Shown here: positions 50,734-60,517 of the stretch, piece after piece
Position numbering within the stretch: position 1 is the first letter of the stretch
Layout: every line of letters starts with the position of its first letter
DNA from: Pantoea sp. Eser
Lineage (GTDB): Bacteria > Pseudomonadota > Gammaproteobacteria > Enterobacterales > Enterobacteriaceae
Assembly (NCBI GenBank): GCA_009830035.1
Contig: SZZY01000003.1
Span: forward strand, 186,001 to 250,000
Reading direction: 5' to 3'
DNA: 64,000 nt
Translations under genes and position numbers: made by a program
The notes under the pieces: generated by a model
What the model was told of the DNA's origin: nothing
Seen by the model: only the letters and a program-made list of their open reading frames with translations
The model's database searches: none

Positions 50734-52401
50734 ATGAGTGAGGCTGAAGCCCGCCCAACTAACTTTATTTGTCAGATCATCGACGAAGATTTGGCGAGCG
50801 GTAAGCACAGCAGCGTGCATACCCGTTTTCCGCCGGAGCCCAATGGCTATCTGCACATTGGTCATGCGAAATCGATCTGTCTGAATTTTGGCATCGCCCA
50901 GGATTACCAGGGGCAATGCAATCTACGTTTCGACGATACCAATCCGGTCAAAGAGGATATGGAGTTCGTTGAATCCATCAAGCGTGACGTCAGATGGCTG
51001 GGCTTTGAATGGAGCGGTGAGGTTTGTTACTCATCAAACTATTTTGATCAGCTCTACAACTATGCCATCGAACTGATTAATAAAAGGCTGGCCTATGTCG
51101 ATGAGCTGAGCCCGGAAGCGATCCGCGAATACCGTGGCACCCTGACTGCGCCGGGCAAAAACAGCCCGTATCGCGATCGCAGTGTAGAAGAGAACCTGGC
51201 GCTGTTCGAGAAAATGCGTAACGGTGAGTTCGCCGAAGGCACTGCCTGCCTGCGCGCCAAAATCGATATGGCCTCTAACTTTATCGTGATGCGCGATCCG
51301 GTGCTTTATCGGATTAAGTTCGCTGAACACCACCAGACCGGTAACAAGTGGTGCATCTATCCGATGTATGACTTTACCCACTGCATCTCCGATGCGCTGG
51401 AAGGGATTACCCATTCACTCTGTACGCTGGAGTTCCAGGACAACCGTCGTCTGTATGACTGGGTGCTGGATAACATCACCATTCCGGTGCACCCGCGCCA
51501 GTATGAGTTCTCGCGCCTGAATCTTGAGTGTGCGGTAATGTCCAAACGCAAACTGACGCAGCTGGTGACCGAGAAGCACGTTGAGGGCTGGGACGATCCG
51601 CGCATGCTGACCGTTTCTGGTTTACGCCGTCGCGGTTATACCGCTGCCTCAATCCGTGAGTTCTGCCGCCGTATTGGCGTCACCAAGCAGGACAATATTG
51701 TGGAGATGGCGTCGCTGGAATCGTGCATCCGTGACGATCTCAATGAGAATGCGCAGCGTGCTATGGCGGTGCTAGATCCACTGAAAATAGTGATCGAAAA
51801 TCTGTCGGCCGGTTACCACGAAACCATCACCATGCCTAACCATCCGTCTAAACCGGAGATGGGCACGCGTGAGGTGCCTTTCAGCCGTGAGATCTGGATC
51901 GACCGGGCGGATTTCCGTGAAGAGGCCAACAAGCAATATAAGCGTCTGGTGCTCGGCAAAGAAGTTCGCCTGCGCAACGCCTATGTAATCCGTGCTGAGC
52001 GGGTGGCAAAAGATGAAGCGGGCAACATCACCTGCATCTACTGCACCAGCGATGTTGATACCCTGAGTAAAGATCCTGCTGATGGCCGCAAGGTCAAAGG
52101 CGTGATCCATTGGGTGTCGGCATACCACGCGCAGCCAGCCGAGTTCCGCCTGTATGGTCGCCTGTTCAGCGCGCCAAATCCGGGCGCAGCCGACGATTTC
52201 CTGTCGGTAATTAATCCAGACTCGCTGACCATCAAACAGGGCTTTGTTGAACCAGGCCTGCGCGACGTGGAAGCAACCACGCCGTACCAGTTTGAGCGTG
52301 AAGGTTACTTCTGCGCTGACAGCGTCTATTCGAAGCCGTCACAGCTGGTGTTTAACCGCACCGTTGGCTTACGCGATACCTGGACTAAAGCTGGCGAATA
52401 A
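50734..52401 (+). CDS. glnS: Glutaminyl-tRNA synthetase
   Basis: The start at 50734 ([20 protein letters not shown]) gives 555 residues, one more than E. coli; the earlier ATG adds an unlikely leader. Class I motifs are [15 protein letters not shown] (HIGH) and [10 protein letters not shown] (KMSKS variant). The C-terminal beta-barrel anticodon domain is complete. It charges the Gln tRNAs encoded at 41.5-41.8 kb. A rare CTA leucine codon occurs at 51769. Intact, followed by a terminator. Confidence 0.96.
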   Translation: MSEAEARPTNFICQIIDEDLASGKHSSVHTRFPPEPNGYLHIGHAKSICLNFGIAQDYQGQCNLRFDDTNPVKEDMEFVESIKRDVRWLGFEWSGEVCYSSNYFDQLYNYAIELINKRLAYVDELSPEAIREYRGTLTAPGKNSPYRDRSVEENLALFEKMRNGEFAEGTACLRAKIDMASNFIVMRDPVLYRIKFAEHHQTGNKWCIYPMYDFTHCISDALEGITHSLCTLEFQDNRRLYDWVLDNITIPVHPRQYEFSRLNLECAVMSKRKLTQLVTEKHVEGWDDPRMLTVSGLRRRGYTAASIREFCRRIGVTKQDNIVEMASLESCIRDDLNENAQRAMAVLDPLKIVIENLSAGYHETITMPNHPSKPEMGTREVPFSREIWIDRADFREEANKQYKRLVLGKEVRLRNAYVIRAERVAKDEAGNITCIYCTSDVDTLSKDPADGRKVKGVIHWVSAYHAQPAEFRLYGRLFSAPNPGAADDFLSVINPDSLTIKQGFVEPGLRDVEATTPYQFEREGYFCADSVYSKPSQLVFNRTVGLRDTWTKAGE

Positions 52402-52428
52402 TCGTTGGTGCTGACCTGATAAAATGAC

Positions 52429-52454
52429 AAAAGGGCGACGTATCGCCCTTTTTT
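52429..52454 (+). terminator. Terminator of glnS
   Basis: AAAAGGGCGA and TCGCCCTTTT pair around CGTA, followed by further T residues, about 28 bases after the glnS stop codon. Confidence 0.92.
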
Positions 52455-52639
52455 ATTGTCCTGATTTTTGCCATCACCGAGACCGAGGTTTGTGCTGTCG
52501 CCATTTTGGAATGGTTGTAACGAAATTGTGAGAGGAATATGAGTTTAAAAAAATTAATCAATTACTAGATGTGAATTATCCGCTTTCAGGTAGGCTATGC
52601 CTTCTCAGACATAGCTCAGCAAGTGATATAAGGAAAAGA

Positions 52640-53035
52640 ATGACCGTTCTCGCCCAGGAAGCCAAACACAGTGACGTCGTTTTACATCAGATTATTGAAC
52701 GTATTTCCAATCAACCCGCCGGGTCTGATGACAGTTTTGAGCTGATGATGTCCTATTGTCATCCTGAATTTCGCATGGTTACCCCGCGCGGAACTCAGCT
52801 GAACCTGAATGAAGTAGAAGATCTTTTCCGTCAGCTGCAGGGCCAGCGGGAAGGGATGCGCATCGCCACCTGCGAGCACGTGGTCATTTCCTATCAGGAG
52901 AAAGAGGTCACCGTGCAGTACCGTGAGATGCAGATGCTGAATGGCACCAATCAGAGCCGCATCGCACTGGCGATTCTGGATTACAGCGCCTCAATTCCAC
53001 GCTGGCGTTACCTGCAGGAAACGCTGGTTGCCTGA
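52640..53035 (+). CDS. Small NTF2-like protein between glnS and fur
   Basis: The start at 52640 has AAGGAAAAG directly upstream and gives 131 residues (MTVLAQEAKHSDVVLHQIIE). An upstream ATG at 52571 lacks a ribosome-binding site. The layout, an N-terminal helix pair, MMSYCHPEFRMVTPRGTQLN, then alternating strands with HVVISYQEKEVTVQYREMQM, resembles the NTF2/SnoaL fold, but no catalytic pattern stands out. E. coli has chiP and ybfN here instead. Function unknown. Its own terminator follows. Intact. Confidence 0.7.
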   Translation: MTVLAQEAKHSDVVLHQIIERISNQPAGSDDSFELMMSYCHPEFRMVTPRGTQLNLNEVEDLFRQLQGQREGMRIATCEHVVISYQEKEVTVQYREMQMLNGTNQSRIALAILDYSASIPRWRYLQETLVA

Positions 53036-53056
53036 GCCGACGGCGGAAAAAGAACA

Positions 53057-53088
53057 AAAAAACCGGTGAATTCACCGGTTCTTTTATT
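53057..53088. terminator. Bidirectional terminator before fur
   Basis: AACCGGTGAATTCACCGGTT (53061-53080) is a perfect palindrome flanked by AGAACAAAAA and CTTTTATTTC, so it can end transcription from both the NTF2-like gene (+) and fur (-). Confidence 0.88.
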
Positions 53089-53104
53089 TCAGCCTGCATC
53101 AGAC

Positions 53105-53548
53105 TTACTGATCGTGCAGCGTCTCATCTTCACGGCAGTCGCCCAGCGCACAGTGACCATACAGATAGAGACTGTGGTTAGTCAGTTTAATGCCGTGGCG
53201 GGTGGCGATTTCACGCTGGCGGGTTTCAATCGACTCGTCGCTAAACTCAATCACTTTACCGCAGTCTAGGCAGATTAGGTGATCGTGGTGATGCTGCTGA
53301 GTCAGCTCAAACACCGACTTGCCGCCTTCAAAATTGTGACGGGTCACGATACCGGCATCATCGAACTGGTTCAGCACGCGGTAAACGGTGGCCAGACCAA
53401 TCTCTTCGCCGATGTCGATCAGGCGTTTGTACAGATCTTCCGCGCTGACGTGATGGCACTCAGGTTCCTGAAGCACTTCCAGAACTTTCAGTCTGGGAAG
53501 CGTGACTTTCAGGCCAGCCTTCTTTAATGCGGTATTGTTGTCAGTCAT
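53105..53548 (-). CDS. fur: Ferric uptake regulator Fur
   Basis: The 147-residue protein begins MTDNNTALKKAGLKVTLPRL with the winged-helix DNA-binding domain (SAEDLYKRLIDIGEEIGLAT), then the metal site HHHDHLICLDCGKVIEF and the C-terminal cysteines in HCALGDCRED. Fur-Fe(II) represses iron-uptake genes. A silent CTA codon at 53266-53270 lies in a CCTAG context that fits a former CCTGG. A tiny upstream frame and a promoter with a possible Fur box precede it. Intact. Confidence 0.97.
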   Translation of the reverse strand: MTDNNTALKKAGLKVTLPRLKVLEVLQEPECHHVSAEDLYKRLIDIGEEIGLATVYRVLNQFDDAGIVTRHNFEGGKSVFELTQQHHHDHLICLDCGKVIEFSDESIETRQREIATRHGIKLTNHSLYLYGHCALGDCREDETLHDQ

Positions 53549-53563
53549 GCGGATTTTGTCCTG

Positions 53564-53623
53564 TTACTTACTATTCACTTTTGTGGCGCTTGGCCTTGAA
53601 TGTCGATATACACCCATTCTCAT
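53564..53623 (-). CDS. Possible fur leader peptide (uof-like)
   Basis: A 19-codon frame, MRMGVYRHSRPSATKVNSK, ends 15 bases before the fur start. In E. coli a short frame called uof sits at this place and couples fur translation to RyhB control. The position and the Ser/Lys-rich end are suggestive; I cannot confirm homology. The start lies only a few bases after the predicted -10 box, so it would need a transcript from further upstream. Confidence 0.35.
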   Translation of the reverse strand: MRMGVYRHSRPSATKVNSK

Positions 53624-53661
53624 TTGCGTCTCATTATAGAACTGATGCAGTGAAATGAAAA
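53613..53661 (-). promoter_or_regulatory. fur: fur promoter with possible Fur box
   Basis: On the minus strand TTTTCA (53661-53656), a 17-base spacer and TATAAT (53638-53633) make a sigma-70 promoter. The -10 continues into TATAATGAGACGCAAATGAGAATGG-type sequence, with AATGAGA-N-CAAATGAGAA half-sites resembling a Fur box, as expected for autoregulation. Confidence 0.6.
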
Positions 53662-53863
53662 CCGAGGGGAGTGCTTAAATCACCATGGGCTGTAAGGGAT
53701 ACGTCACCGAGCCGGGGAGGATTTCTGCAGGAGTCTGTTAACATTTCGCTTAGTCCTATCTGCTGCCAGAGAAAATAAGCGGAAGATCGATGCGGGTATT
53801 CTACAGATTAAACGAAGAAAGTTAAAAAGATGTGGCTATTATTTCTATAGGAATTTCCGTTGC

Positions 53864-53891
53864 CTCAATGTGAGCTGGCGCTCACATTGAG
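53864..53891. terminator. fldA: Perfect 12-bp hairpin after fldA
   Basis: CTCAATGTGAGC and GCTCACATTGAG pair perfectly around TGGC, about 10 bases after the fldA stop on the minus strand. No T tract follows, so it may stabilise or only partly end the fldA transcript, allowing read-through toward fur. Confidence 0.65.
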
Positions 53892-53901
53892 TCGGCTACC
53901 C

Positions 53902-54432
53902 TCAGGCTTCGAGGATCTCTTTGAGCTGCAGTTCATCAAAAATCTGCTTAACCCATTTCTCGACGCGCGCATTGGTCAGCTCTGGCTGACGATCTTCGTC
54001 AATCGCCAGGCCGAGGAAGTGGGTATCGTCAGCCAGGCCTTTTGATGCTTCGAAGTGATAACCTTCGGTTGGCCAGTGGCCGACGATCACTGCGCCGTGC
54101 GGCTCAATGGTGTCGCGGATGGTGCCCATCGCATCACAGAAATACTCGGCATAATCTTCCTGATCGCCGCAGCCGAACAGGGCAACCAGCTTGCCGTCAA
54201 AATCGATCTCTTCCAGCGTCGGGAAAAAGTCATCCCAGTCGCACTGCGCTTCACCGTAATACCAGGTCGGGATACCCAGCAGCAGGATGTCAAACGCTTC
54301 CAGATCTTCTTTAGTGCTTTTCGCGATGTCGTGGACTTCTGCAACGTCTTTACCCAGCTGTTTCTGGATCATTTTTGCAATGTTTTCGGTGTTGCCGGTA
54401 TCGCTGCCAAAGAAGATGCCTACGAGTGCCAT
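53902..54432 (-). CDS. fldA: Flavodoxin I
   Basis: The 176-residue length equals E. coli FldA. The FMN phosphate loop is GSDTGNTENIAKMI; the flavin-stacking loops lie in GIPTWYGEAQ-like sequence (IPTWYYGEAQCDWDDF) and ALFGCGDQEDYAEYFCDAMG. Flavodoxin carries electrons to IspG/H, MetH, radical-SAM enzymes and biotin synthase, so it is essential. Intact. Spacing to ybfE is about 130 bases. Confidence 0.96.
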   Translation of the reverse strand: MALVGIFFGSDTGNTENIAKMIQKQLGKDVAEVHDIAKSTKEDLEAFDILLLGIPTWYYGEAQCDWDDFFPTLEEIDFDGKLVALFGCGDQEDYAEYFCDAMGTIRDTIEPHGAVIVGHWPTEGYHFEASKGLADDTHFLGLAIDEDRQPELTNARVEKWVKQIFDELQLKEILEA

Positions 54433-54564
54433 GAGTAAAATAACCTCTTAAATCCTGATGATGAGATGTGTGCCGCAGCACATTTCAGCGAATAATAGCA
54501 GACGAGACAAACCCGCGGAACGGTTAAAGCCTCGACATTTGCCTCTTCGTGCGTTTTGCCCGCA

Positions 54565-54840
54565 TTAATCCAGTTTGAGTTGCGCCAGCAGCATTTGTTC
54601 AATCAATTCGCTACGGCTGAGATTGCGCTGTTCTGCCAGCGTATTGAGCGCTTCGACGGCTTCACTGTTCATTTTCAGTTCGACACGACGAAGCCCGCGC
54701 CCTTTGTCACGTTTCAGTTGATTGCGCTTATTGATGCGCAGCTGTTCATCACGCGAAAGCGGGCTGGTTTTGGGTCGACTAGGGCGGCGCTCATCAGCAA
54801 ACAGATCGAGCATCGTGCGGTCAGTGTGTTCTTTTTCCAT
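54565..54840 (-). CDS. ybfE: LexA-regulated ribbon-helix-helix protein YbfE
   Basis: A 91-residue CopG-like protein: MEKEHTDRTMLDLFADERRP, SRDEQLRINKRNQLKRDKGR and the ribbon-helix-helix stretch VELKMNSEAVEALNTLAEQR. It is slightly shorter than the E. coli version at the C-terminus. ERRPSRPK has Ser where relatives have Gly (RRPGRPK); the codon lies in CCTAG at 54779, a missense version of the Dcm-type change. No clear LexA box was found upstream. Otherwise intact; function unknown. Confidence 0.88.
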   Translation of the reverse strand: MEKEHTDRTMLDLFADERRPSRPKTSPLSRDEQLRINKRNQLKRDKGRGLRRVELKMNSEAVEALNTLAEQRNLSRSELIEQMLLAQLKLD

Positions 54841-54990
54841 GGCTTAGTGAAACTGAATGTGCGGGCGCCAGACGCTCGCCGCGCAGATTATAAATTATTG
54901 GCCGTTACCGCGGCAAAATTTTAGCGCGCCATCATACTCCAGGCTAACTCCTGACGCCAATCCTAAACATTTGCCGCCAGGTATTTGCTT

Positions 54991-55759
54991 TTAAAGCGCA
55001 AAAAAGCGGCGAACGTTGCGTAATACGGTATCAGGTTTTTCGGCGTGCACCCAGTGTCCCGCGCCGCTGATCACATGCGCATGGGCCGCCGGGAACTGCG
55101 TAATCAATGCCTCACGGTACTGATTATCCAGATAGCTGGAATCACCGCCGCGAATAAACAGCGCCGGATGCGGCTAGGCGGGAACCTACTGCCAGCCCGA
55201 AATGGTGGCGTAGTTGTCCCACAATACCGGCACGTTAAAGCGCCATTCGCCCTGCTGGAAAGATTTCAGCAGGAACTGAATCACACCCTCTTCATCAAGC
55301 AGACCACGCATGACCTGCGCGGCTTCACTGCGGGAAGTCACGCCCGCTGCTTCCGTCACCGCGCGGATCGCCGCAAACATAGTATCGTGGCGGCGGGTCT
55401 GATAATCCACCGGGGCGATATCGATCATCACCAGTCTTTCGATACGATCGGCCGCCAGCGCACCCATGGTCATAGCAATTTTGCCACCCATCGAATGATC
55501 GATTACCGCCACTCGATCGATGCCGTGCGCATCCAGCTTCTCTAACATATCCTGTGCCATCACAGCGTAGTTCATCTCATCGGATCGCGGCGATAATCCA
55601 TGGTTGCGGACATCAACCTGTAGCACCGGCGCGGCATCTTTTAACCCGCGAGCCAGCACGCCAAGGTTATCCAGCGTCCCGAACAGGCCGTGGATCAGTC
55701 AGGATGGGCAGGGAATCAGTCGGGGATTGTTCAGTTTGCAGACGGGCGTTCAAAATCAT
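54991..55759 (-). pseudogene. ybfF: Esterase YbfF, frameshift, two amber codons and altered nucleophile elbow
   Basis: It begins MILNARLQTEQSPTDSLPIL; one extra base near 55690 precedes HGLFGTLDNLGVLARGLKDA. The core reads VDVRNHGLS and MIDIAPVDYQTRRHDTMFAA. The nucleophile elbow is VIDHSMGGKIAMTMG: relatives have GHSMGG, so the first Gly of GxSxG is Asp. TAG codons at 55186-55188 and 55174-55176 break ISGWQ-VPA-PHPALFIRGG; the second replaces Trp in a CCTAG context. The end (GHWVHAEKPDTVLRNV) follows in the same frame. YbfF hydrolyses acyl-CoA and short esters. Confidence 0.9.
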
Positions 55760-56011
55760 GGCAAAGTTCTTACAGTTTGAGACCTAAGCTTAGGTTATCA
55801 TGGATTCACCTTTTCAGGCGCGCCGGTTCCGGCGGCATTAGGACATATTCTGACTTTTGCCCTTAAACCGTTTGATTGCTAACAACCCGCCTGAATTTTA
55901 CTTTGTAATCCTCATGTTAGAACCCGCTCACCCTTCGAATCGCCAAAATTTGCTTAGGGCTTTTCAGGAAACAAGTGGTTCTGTCATGAGAAAGAACCGT
56001 ACGGAAGTAAG

Positions 56012-56560
56012 ATGAAAACGATCGAAGTTGACGAAGAGCTCTACCGTTATATTGCCAGCCACACGCAACACATTGGTGAAAGCGCATCCGACATTCTGCG
56101 TCGTATGCTGAAGTTCACGGCCGGTCAGACAGCACCCGTTGCGTCGGCGCAAAATGCGACGCCCGGTGCGGCGAAAGAGGCTCAGCCTGCCGTGGCTGGC
56201 TCACGTCCGCAGGATCGGGTACGCGCCATGCGTGAACTGATGCTTTCTGATGAATATGCGGAGCAGAAGCGGGCGGTTAATCGCTTTATGCTAATCTTGT
56301 CAACGCTCTATCGTTTCGATACCGCAGCCTTTGCTAAGGCAACTGCATCACTGCAGGGCCGTACCCGCGTCTATTTTGCGGGTGATGAGCATACGCTGTT
56401 GCAAAATGGCAACCATACTAAGCCGAAGCACGTACCCGGCACACCGTACTGGGTGATCACTAATACCAATACCGGTCGCAAATGCAGCATGATCGAACAC
56501 ATCATGCTCTCAATGCAGTTCCCGCAGGAACTGACAGAGAAAGTTTGCGGCACCATTTAA
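56012..56560 (+). CDS. seqA: Replication initiation regulator SeqA
   Basis: The 182 residues match SeqA (181 in E. coli). The N-terminal multimerisation segment is [20 protein letters not shown], and the C-terminal hemimethylated-GATC-binding domain ends in [20 protein letters not shown]. It sequesters newly replicated oriC and organises the chromosome behind the fork, and needs Dam methylation. It lies 25 bases before pgm. Intact. Confidence 0.96.
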   Translation: MKTIEVDEELYRYIASHTQHIGESASDILRRMLKFTAGQTAPVASAQNATPGAAKEAQPAVAGSRPQDRVRAMRELMLSDEYAEQKRAVNRFMLILSTLYRFDTAAFAKATASLQGRTRVYFAGDEHTLLQNGNHTKPKHVPGTPYWVITNTNTGRKCSMIEHIMLSMQFPQELTEKVCGTI

Positions 56561-56585
56561 ACTGAAGCGTCAGGGAGAAGCGCCA

Positions 56586-58226
56586 ATGGCCAATCACCCC
56601 CGTTCCGGGCGACCCGCCCAGCAGAGCGATTTGATTAACGTTGCACAATTAACCTCACAGTATTATGTCCTGCAGCCCGACGTGGCGAACCCGGAACATG
56701 TGGTGAAATTTGGCACCTCTGGCCATCGCGGTAGCGCAGGGCGTCAAAGCTTCAACGAGATGCACATTCTGGCGATTGCGCAGGCGATTGCCGAAGAGCG
56801 TAAAAAGAACGGCATCACCGGTCCGTGCTACGTGGGTAAAGATACCCATGCGCTGTCAGAACCGGCGATCCTGTCGGTGCTGGAAGTGCTGGCGGCGAAC
56901 GGCGTGGATGTGATTGTGCAGCAGGATAATGGCTATACGCCGACCCCTGCCATCTCTAACGCCATTCTGGAGCACAACAAAGCCGGTGGCGCACTGGCCG
57001 ACGGCATTGTGATCACCCCTTCGCACAATCCACCGGAAGATGGCGGCATCAAGTACAATCCACCTAATGGTGGACCGGCTGATACCAACGTCACCAAAGT
57101 GGTTGAAGATCGCGCGAATCAGCTGATCAAAGATGGCCTGAAAGAGGTTAAACGCCTGCCGATCGATCAGGCTCTGGCCAGCGGTCACGTGGTCGAGAAA
57201 GATCTGATCCAGCCTTACGTTGAAGGTCTGACGCAGGTTATCGACTTCCCGGCGATCCAGAAAGCCGGTCTGAAAATCGGTGTTGATCCGCTGGGCGGTT
57301 CCGGTATTGCTTACTGGCAGCGTATCGCCGAGCACTACAAGCTGGATCTGACGCTGGTAAATGACGCTGTCGATCAGACTTTCCGTTTTATGCACTTGGA
57401 TAAAGATGGCGTGGTCCGCATGGACTGCTCCTCTGAGTGCGCCATGGCCGGTCTGCTGGCTTACCGCGACAAGTTCGATCTGGCGTTTGGTAACGACCCG
57501 GATTATGACCGTCACGGCATTGTCACTCCGGCAGGCCTGATGAATCCAAACCACTATCTGGCCGTGGCGATCAACTACCTATTCCAGCACCGTCCACAGT
57601 GGGGCCAGGAAGTCTCCGTCGGTAAAACGCTGGTGTCCAGCGCGATGATCGACCGGGTGGTTAACGACATCGGCCGTAAGCTGGTGGAAGTGCCGGTTGG
57701 CTTTAAATGGTTTGTTGATGGCCTGTATGACGGCAGCTTTGGTTTCGGCGGCGAAGAGAGCGCAGGTGCCTCTTTCCTGCGTTTCGATGGCACGCCATGG
57801 TCAACCGATAAAGACGGCATCATCATGTGTCTGCTGGCGGCAGAGATCACTGCTGTCACCGGTAAAAACCCGCAGCAGCATTACGATGAACTGGCCGAGC
57901 GCTTTGGTGCGCCAAGCTACGACCGTCTGCAGGCGTCCGCAACGTCTGCGCAGAAAGCCGCGCTGTCGAAACTGTCACCTGAGATGGTGAGCGCCGATAC
58001 GCTGGCGGGCGACCCGATTACCGCGCGTCTGACCGCTGCGCCAGGCAATGGCGCGTCGATTGGTGGCCTGAAAGTGATGACCGACAACGGCTGGTTCGCC
58101 GCGCGTCCCTCAGGCACCGAAGACGCCTATAAAATCTACTGTGAAAGCTTCCTGGGTGCGGAACACCGCGCGCAGATTGAGAAAGAAGCGGTAGAGATTG
58201 TCAGCGAAGTACTGAAAAACGCCTGA
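56586..58226 (+). CDS. pgm: Phosphoglucomutase
   Basis: A 546-residue alpha-D-phosphohexomutase. The catalytic phosphoserine is in [15 protein letters not shown], the metal loop is [10 protein letters not shown], sugar binding is GEESAGASF, and the phosphate site is [12 protein letters not shown]. It interconverts glucose-1-P and glucose-6-P for UDP-glucose and glycogen. Co-transcribed with seqA. Intact, followed by a strong terminator. Confidence 0.97.
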   Translation: MANHPRSGRPAQQSDLINVAQLTSQYYVLQPDVANPEHVVKFGTSGHRGSAGRQSFNEMHILAIAQAIAEERKKNGITGPCYVGKDTHALSEPAILSVLEVLAANGVDVIVQQDNGYTPTPAISNAILEHNKAGGALADGIVITPSHNPPEDGGIKYNPPNGGPADTNVTKVVEDRANQLIKDGLKEVKRLPIDQALASGHVVEKDLIQPYVEGLTQVIDFPAIQKAGLKIGVDPLGGSGIAYWQRIAEHYKLDLTLVNDAVDQTFRFMHLDKDGVVRMDCSSECAMAGLLAYRDKFDLAFGNDPDYDRHGIVTPAGLMNPNHYLAVAINYLFQHRPQWGQEVSVGKTLVSSAMIDRVVNDIGRKLVEVPVGFKWFVDGLYDGSFGFGGEESAGASFLRFDGTPWSTDKDGIIMCLLAAEITAVTGKNPQQHYDELAERFGAPSYDRLQASATSAQKAALSKLSPEMVSADTLAGDPITARLTAAPGNGASIGGLKVMTDNGWFAARPSGTEDAYKIYCESFLGAEHRAQIEKEAVEIVSEVLKNA

Positions 58227-58240
58227 TTCATCGGGCAGTG

Positions 58241-58267
58241 AAAAAGGCGCCTCTGGCGCCTTTTTTT
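58241..58267. terminator. Terminator between pgm and kdpE
   Basis: AAAAAGGCGCC and GGCGCCTTTTTTT pair around TCT, 14 bases after the pgm stop. It is also positioned to end minus-strand transcription of kdpE, whose intended stop codon it overlaps. Confidence 0.92.
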
Positions 58268-58944
58268 ATGGCATAAAGCGATAGCCAATGCCGGTTTCCG
58301 TCAGCAGATGCACCGGCTGGGTCGGGTTAGCTTCAAGCTTCTGCCGCAGATGTCCCATCATATTAGATGCGCAGATAGTGGCTGTGCTCCACCGCATTCG
58401 GCCCCCACACCTGGCTCAGGAGCTGGCGCTGGGTCAGCACTTTGCCCGCGTTATTCAGCAGAATACTTAACAGGCGAAATTCAATCGGGGTGAGATGGAT
58501 CTCCTCGCCGCCGCGCTGTACCCGGCGCGCAGCAAAATCAACACTCACATCCGCAAAGGTGACACGGGCATCGGGTTGCTGGCTGCTGTGACGCCGCAGC
58601 GCCACCCGGACGCGTGCCAGCAGTTCCCCAATACCAAACGGCTTGGTCAGATAGTCATCTGCGCCGGCATCCAGCGCGGCGATTTTATCCTGCTCGTCGC
58701 TGCGCGCCGACAGCACAATCACCGGCATCGCGCTCCACTGGCGCAGGTCGCGAATAAAATCGGTGCCATCGCCATCCGGCAGGCCTAAATCGAGGATCAC
58801 CAGGTCGGGTTTACGGGTAGCGGCTTCAATCAAGCCGCGCTGCAGGGTATCGGCATCAAAGACTTTCAGTGCCTCATTTTCCAGCGCCAGCCGCACAAAA
58901 CGACGGATCTCTTTTTCATCTTCAACGATCAAAACCGTGGTCAC
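58266..58944 (-). pseudogene. kdpE: Response regulator KdpE, 3' frameshift
   Basis: The receiver domain (MTTVLIVEDEKEIRRFVRLA, phospho-Asp in DLVILDLGLPDGDG, Lys in DYLTKPFGIGELLARVRV) and most of the winged helix (EIHLTPIEFRLLSILLNNAG) are intact. After EHSHYLRI about four extra bases near 58368 bring a stop and separate the final MGHLRQKLEANPTQPVHLLT and ETGIGYRFMP. The wing and last strand are lost, so DNA binding should fail. Its partner kdpD and the kdpFABC pump genes are absent from the adjoining DNA. Confidence 0.88.
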
Positions 58945-59201
58945 GCAGACCTGCCTTGAATAAACAGTGATGCGCTACTTTACCAACAAATTTTTCTGCC
59001 GTCCGTGCCGGTTACGCCGGGCTGATTTAAACCGACGTGTAACCGTGAAATAACACCCATGTAACTTAATTACAGGTTAATTCTTAAACGACAAATTTTC
59101 GGATAAATAAGTGGTCTGATGAGTAGTAAAATTACACAATCAGGCGTAATCTTGGACACAGAGCACATTCAAACCTTATAACTCTCCGGGAGGCGATAAC
59201 C

Positions 59202-59404
59202 ATGTACCAGGCTTATCCAACGTTCCAAAATCATTTTGCGTCGCACGCTGGTGGTCCTTCTCGGCGTTGTTGCGTTACCCGTGATGCTGTTCCGTCGCGA
59301 CCGCGCCCGCTTCTACAGCTATCTGCATCGGATGTGGTGCAAAACCAGCGCCAAGCCAGTATGGCTGGCGCAATTCAGAAGCCGCTGGCGGCGCTTTCTG
59401 GTAA
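59202..59404 (+). pseudogene. ybfA: YbfA membrane protein, two frameshifts
   Basis: MYQAYPTFQ leads to one shift near 59229, after which [40 protein letters not shown] and KPVWLAQ match YbfA of E. coli. One extra T near 59374 shifts the frame again; the intended end is SEAAGGAFW. ybfA lies next to kdpF in E. coli, so here it marks the far side of a missing kdpFABCD block. Function unknown; about 66 residues when whole. Confidence 0.8.
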
Positions 59405-59557
59405 GACGGATATTTGCTGAATCGGCCTGGTCATCTGACTAGGCTTTTTTTTGCGTTTTTTCTTAAAACAACCGCGCTTTTCCCTGGGTTAACGCTGTCT
59501 TCCTGGCTGATTTACGCTACACTTAAACCTCTACAACATCTCGGAGGTTGTATAAGT

Positions 59558-60505
59558 ATGAGCAAAAAAATCCCGGTCGGAATCAGTGCCTGCTTGCTTG
59601 GTGAAAGCGTCAGATTTGACGGTGGACACAAGCGCCTTACTTTTGCTACCGAAGATCTCACGCCTTTTGTGCGTTTCGAGCCGATCTGCACTGAAATGGC
59701 GATTGGCCTGTCAACGCCGCGTCCAGCCTTACGCCTGGTTAACCACGGCGATGAGGAATTGCATCTGTGCTTCAGCAAAGATGGCGGGGAAGAGGTGACT
59801 GATCGGATGCGTGACCGGTCAGCCGAGCGCGTGACATAGTTGCATCATCTGTCAGGCTACATCCTGTGAGCCAAATCCCCCAGCTGCGGCATGGAGCGGG
59901 TGCGGGTTTACGAGCCAGACACCAACAACAATCGCAAAGCCGGCACCGGCATTTTTGCCGAATTCCTGCAGCGTGAAATGCCGTGGTTGCCGCTGGAAGA
60001 GGATGGGCGACTGCACGTGCGTGAAAACTTCATTGGCCGGATCTGCGCGCTGCACGAGTTTAACCAGATGTGGCAAAGCGGCCTGCCCCGTCACCGCCTG
60101 ATTGCCTTCCACAGCCGATATAAATTACTGATTCTGGCCCATTCGCAGGAGAAATATCGCGAGCTGGGGCCGTTTGTCGCCTCGATGAGCCAGTGGGAAT
60201 CGCTGGATGCGTTTGCGTTCGAATATCGTAATCGCATGATGGCGCTGATGTCACGACCCGCCTCGCGTCGTAACCACACCAACGTTCTGATGCACGTTCA
60301 GGGTTATTTCCGCCGCCAGCTCAGCTCACCGCAGCGGCAGGAACTGGCGACGCTGATAGATCGTTACCGCCAGGGCATCCAGCCGTTGCTGGTGCCGATT
60401 ACCATTCTGAAGCACTACATGGCGCAGTTCCCGCATCCATGGCTGGCTGAGCAACGCTACTTCGATCCCTATCCGGAAGCCTTGCGTTTACGTTACGGAC
60501 AATAA
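59558..60505 (+). pseudogene. ybgA: DUF523-DUF1722 protein YbgA, two nonsense codons
   Basis: A single frame of 315 codons runs from MSKKIPVGISACLLGESVRF (DUF523) to EQRYFDPYPEALRLRYGQ (DUF1722), broken only by TAG at 59837-59839 and TGA at 59867-59869. The second replaces the Cys of the IVCAKSPSCGM motif, which here reads ICtop-like IL-stop-AKSPSCGMERVRVY. DUF1722 blocks FNQMWQSGLPRHRLIAFHSR and KYRELGPFVASM are intact. It is linked to phr in many enterobacteria and has been proposed to act in light or DNA-damage biology; that is unproven. Confidence 0.88.
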
Positions 60506-60517
60506 TTCAGGAGTGTT

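Noticed and set aside
59867..59869. TGA at a Cys position in ybgA as selenocysteine
   Set aside because: No SECIS-like hairpin was evident just downstream, an amber lies 10 codons earlier in the same gene, and the family is not known to contain selenocysteine.
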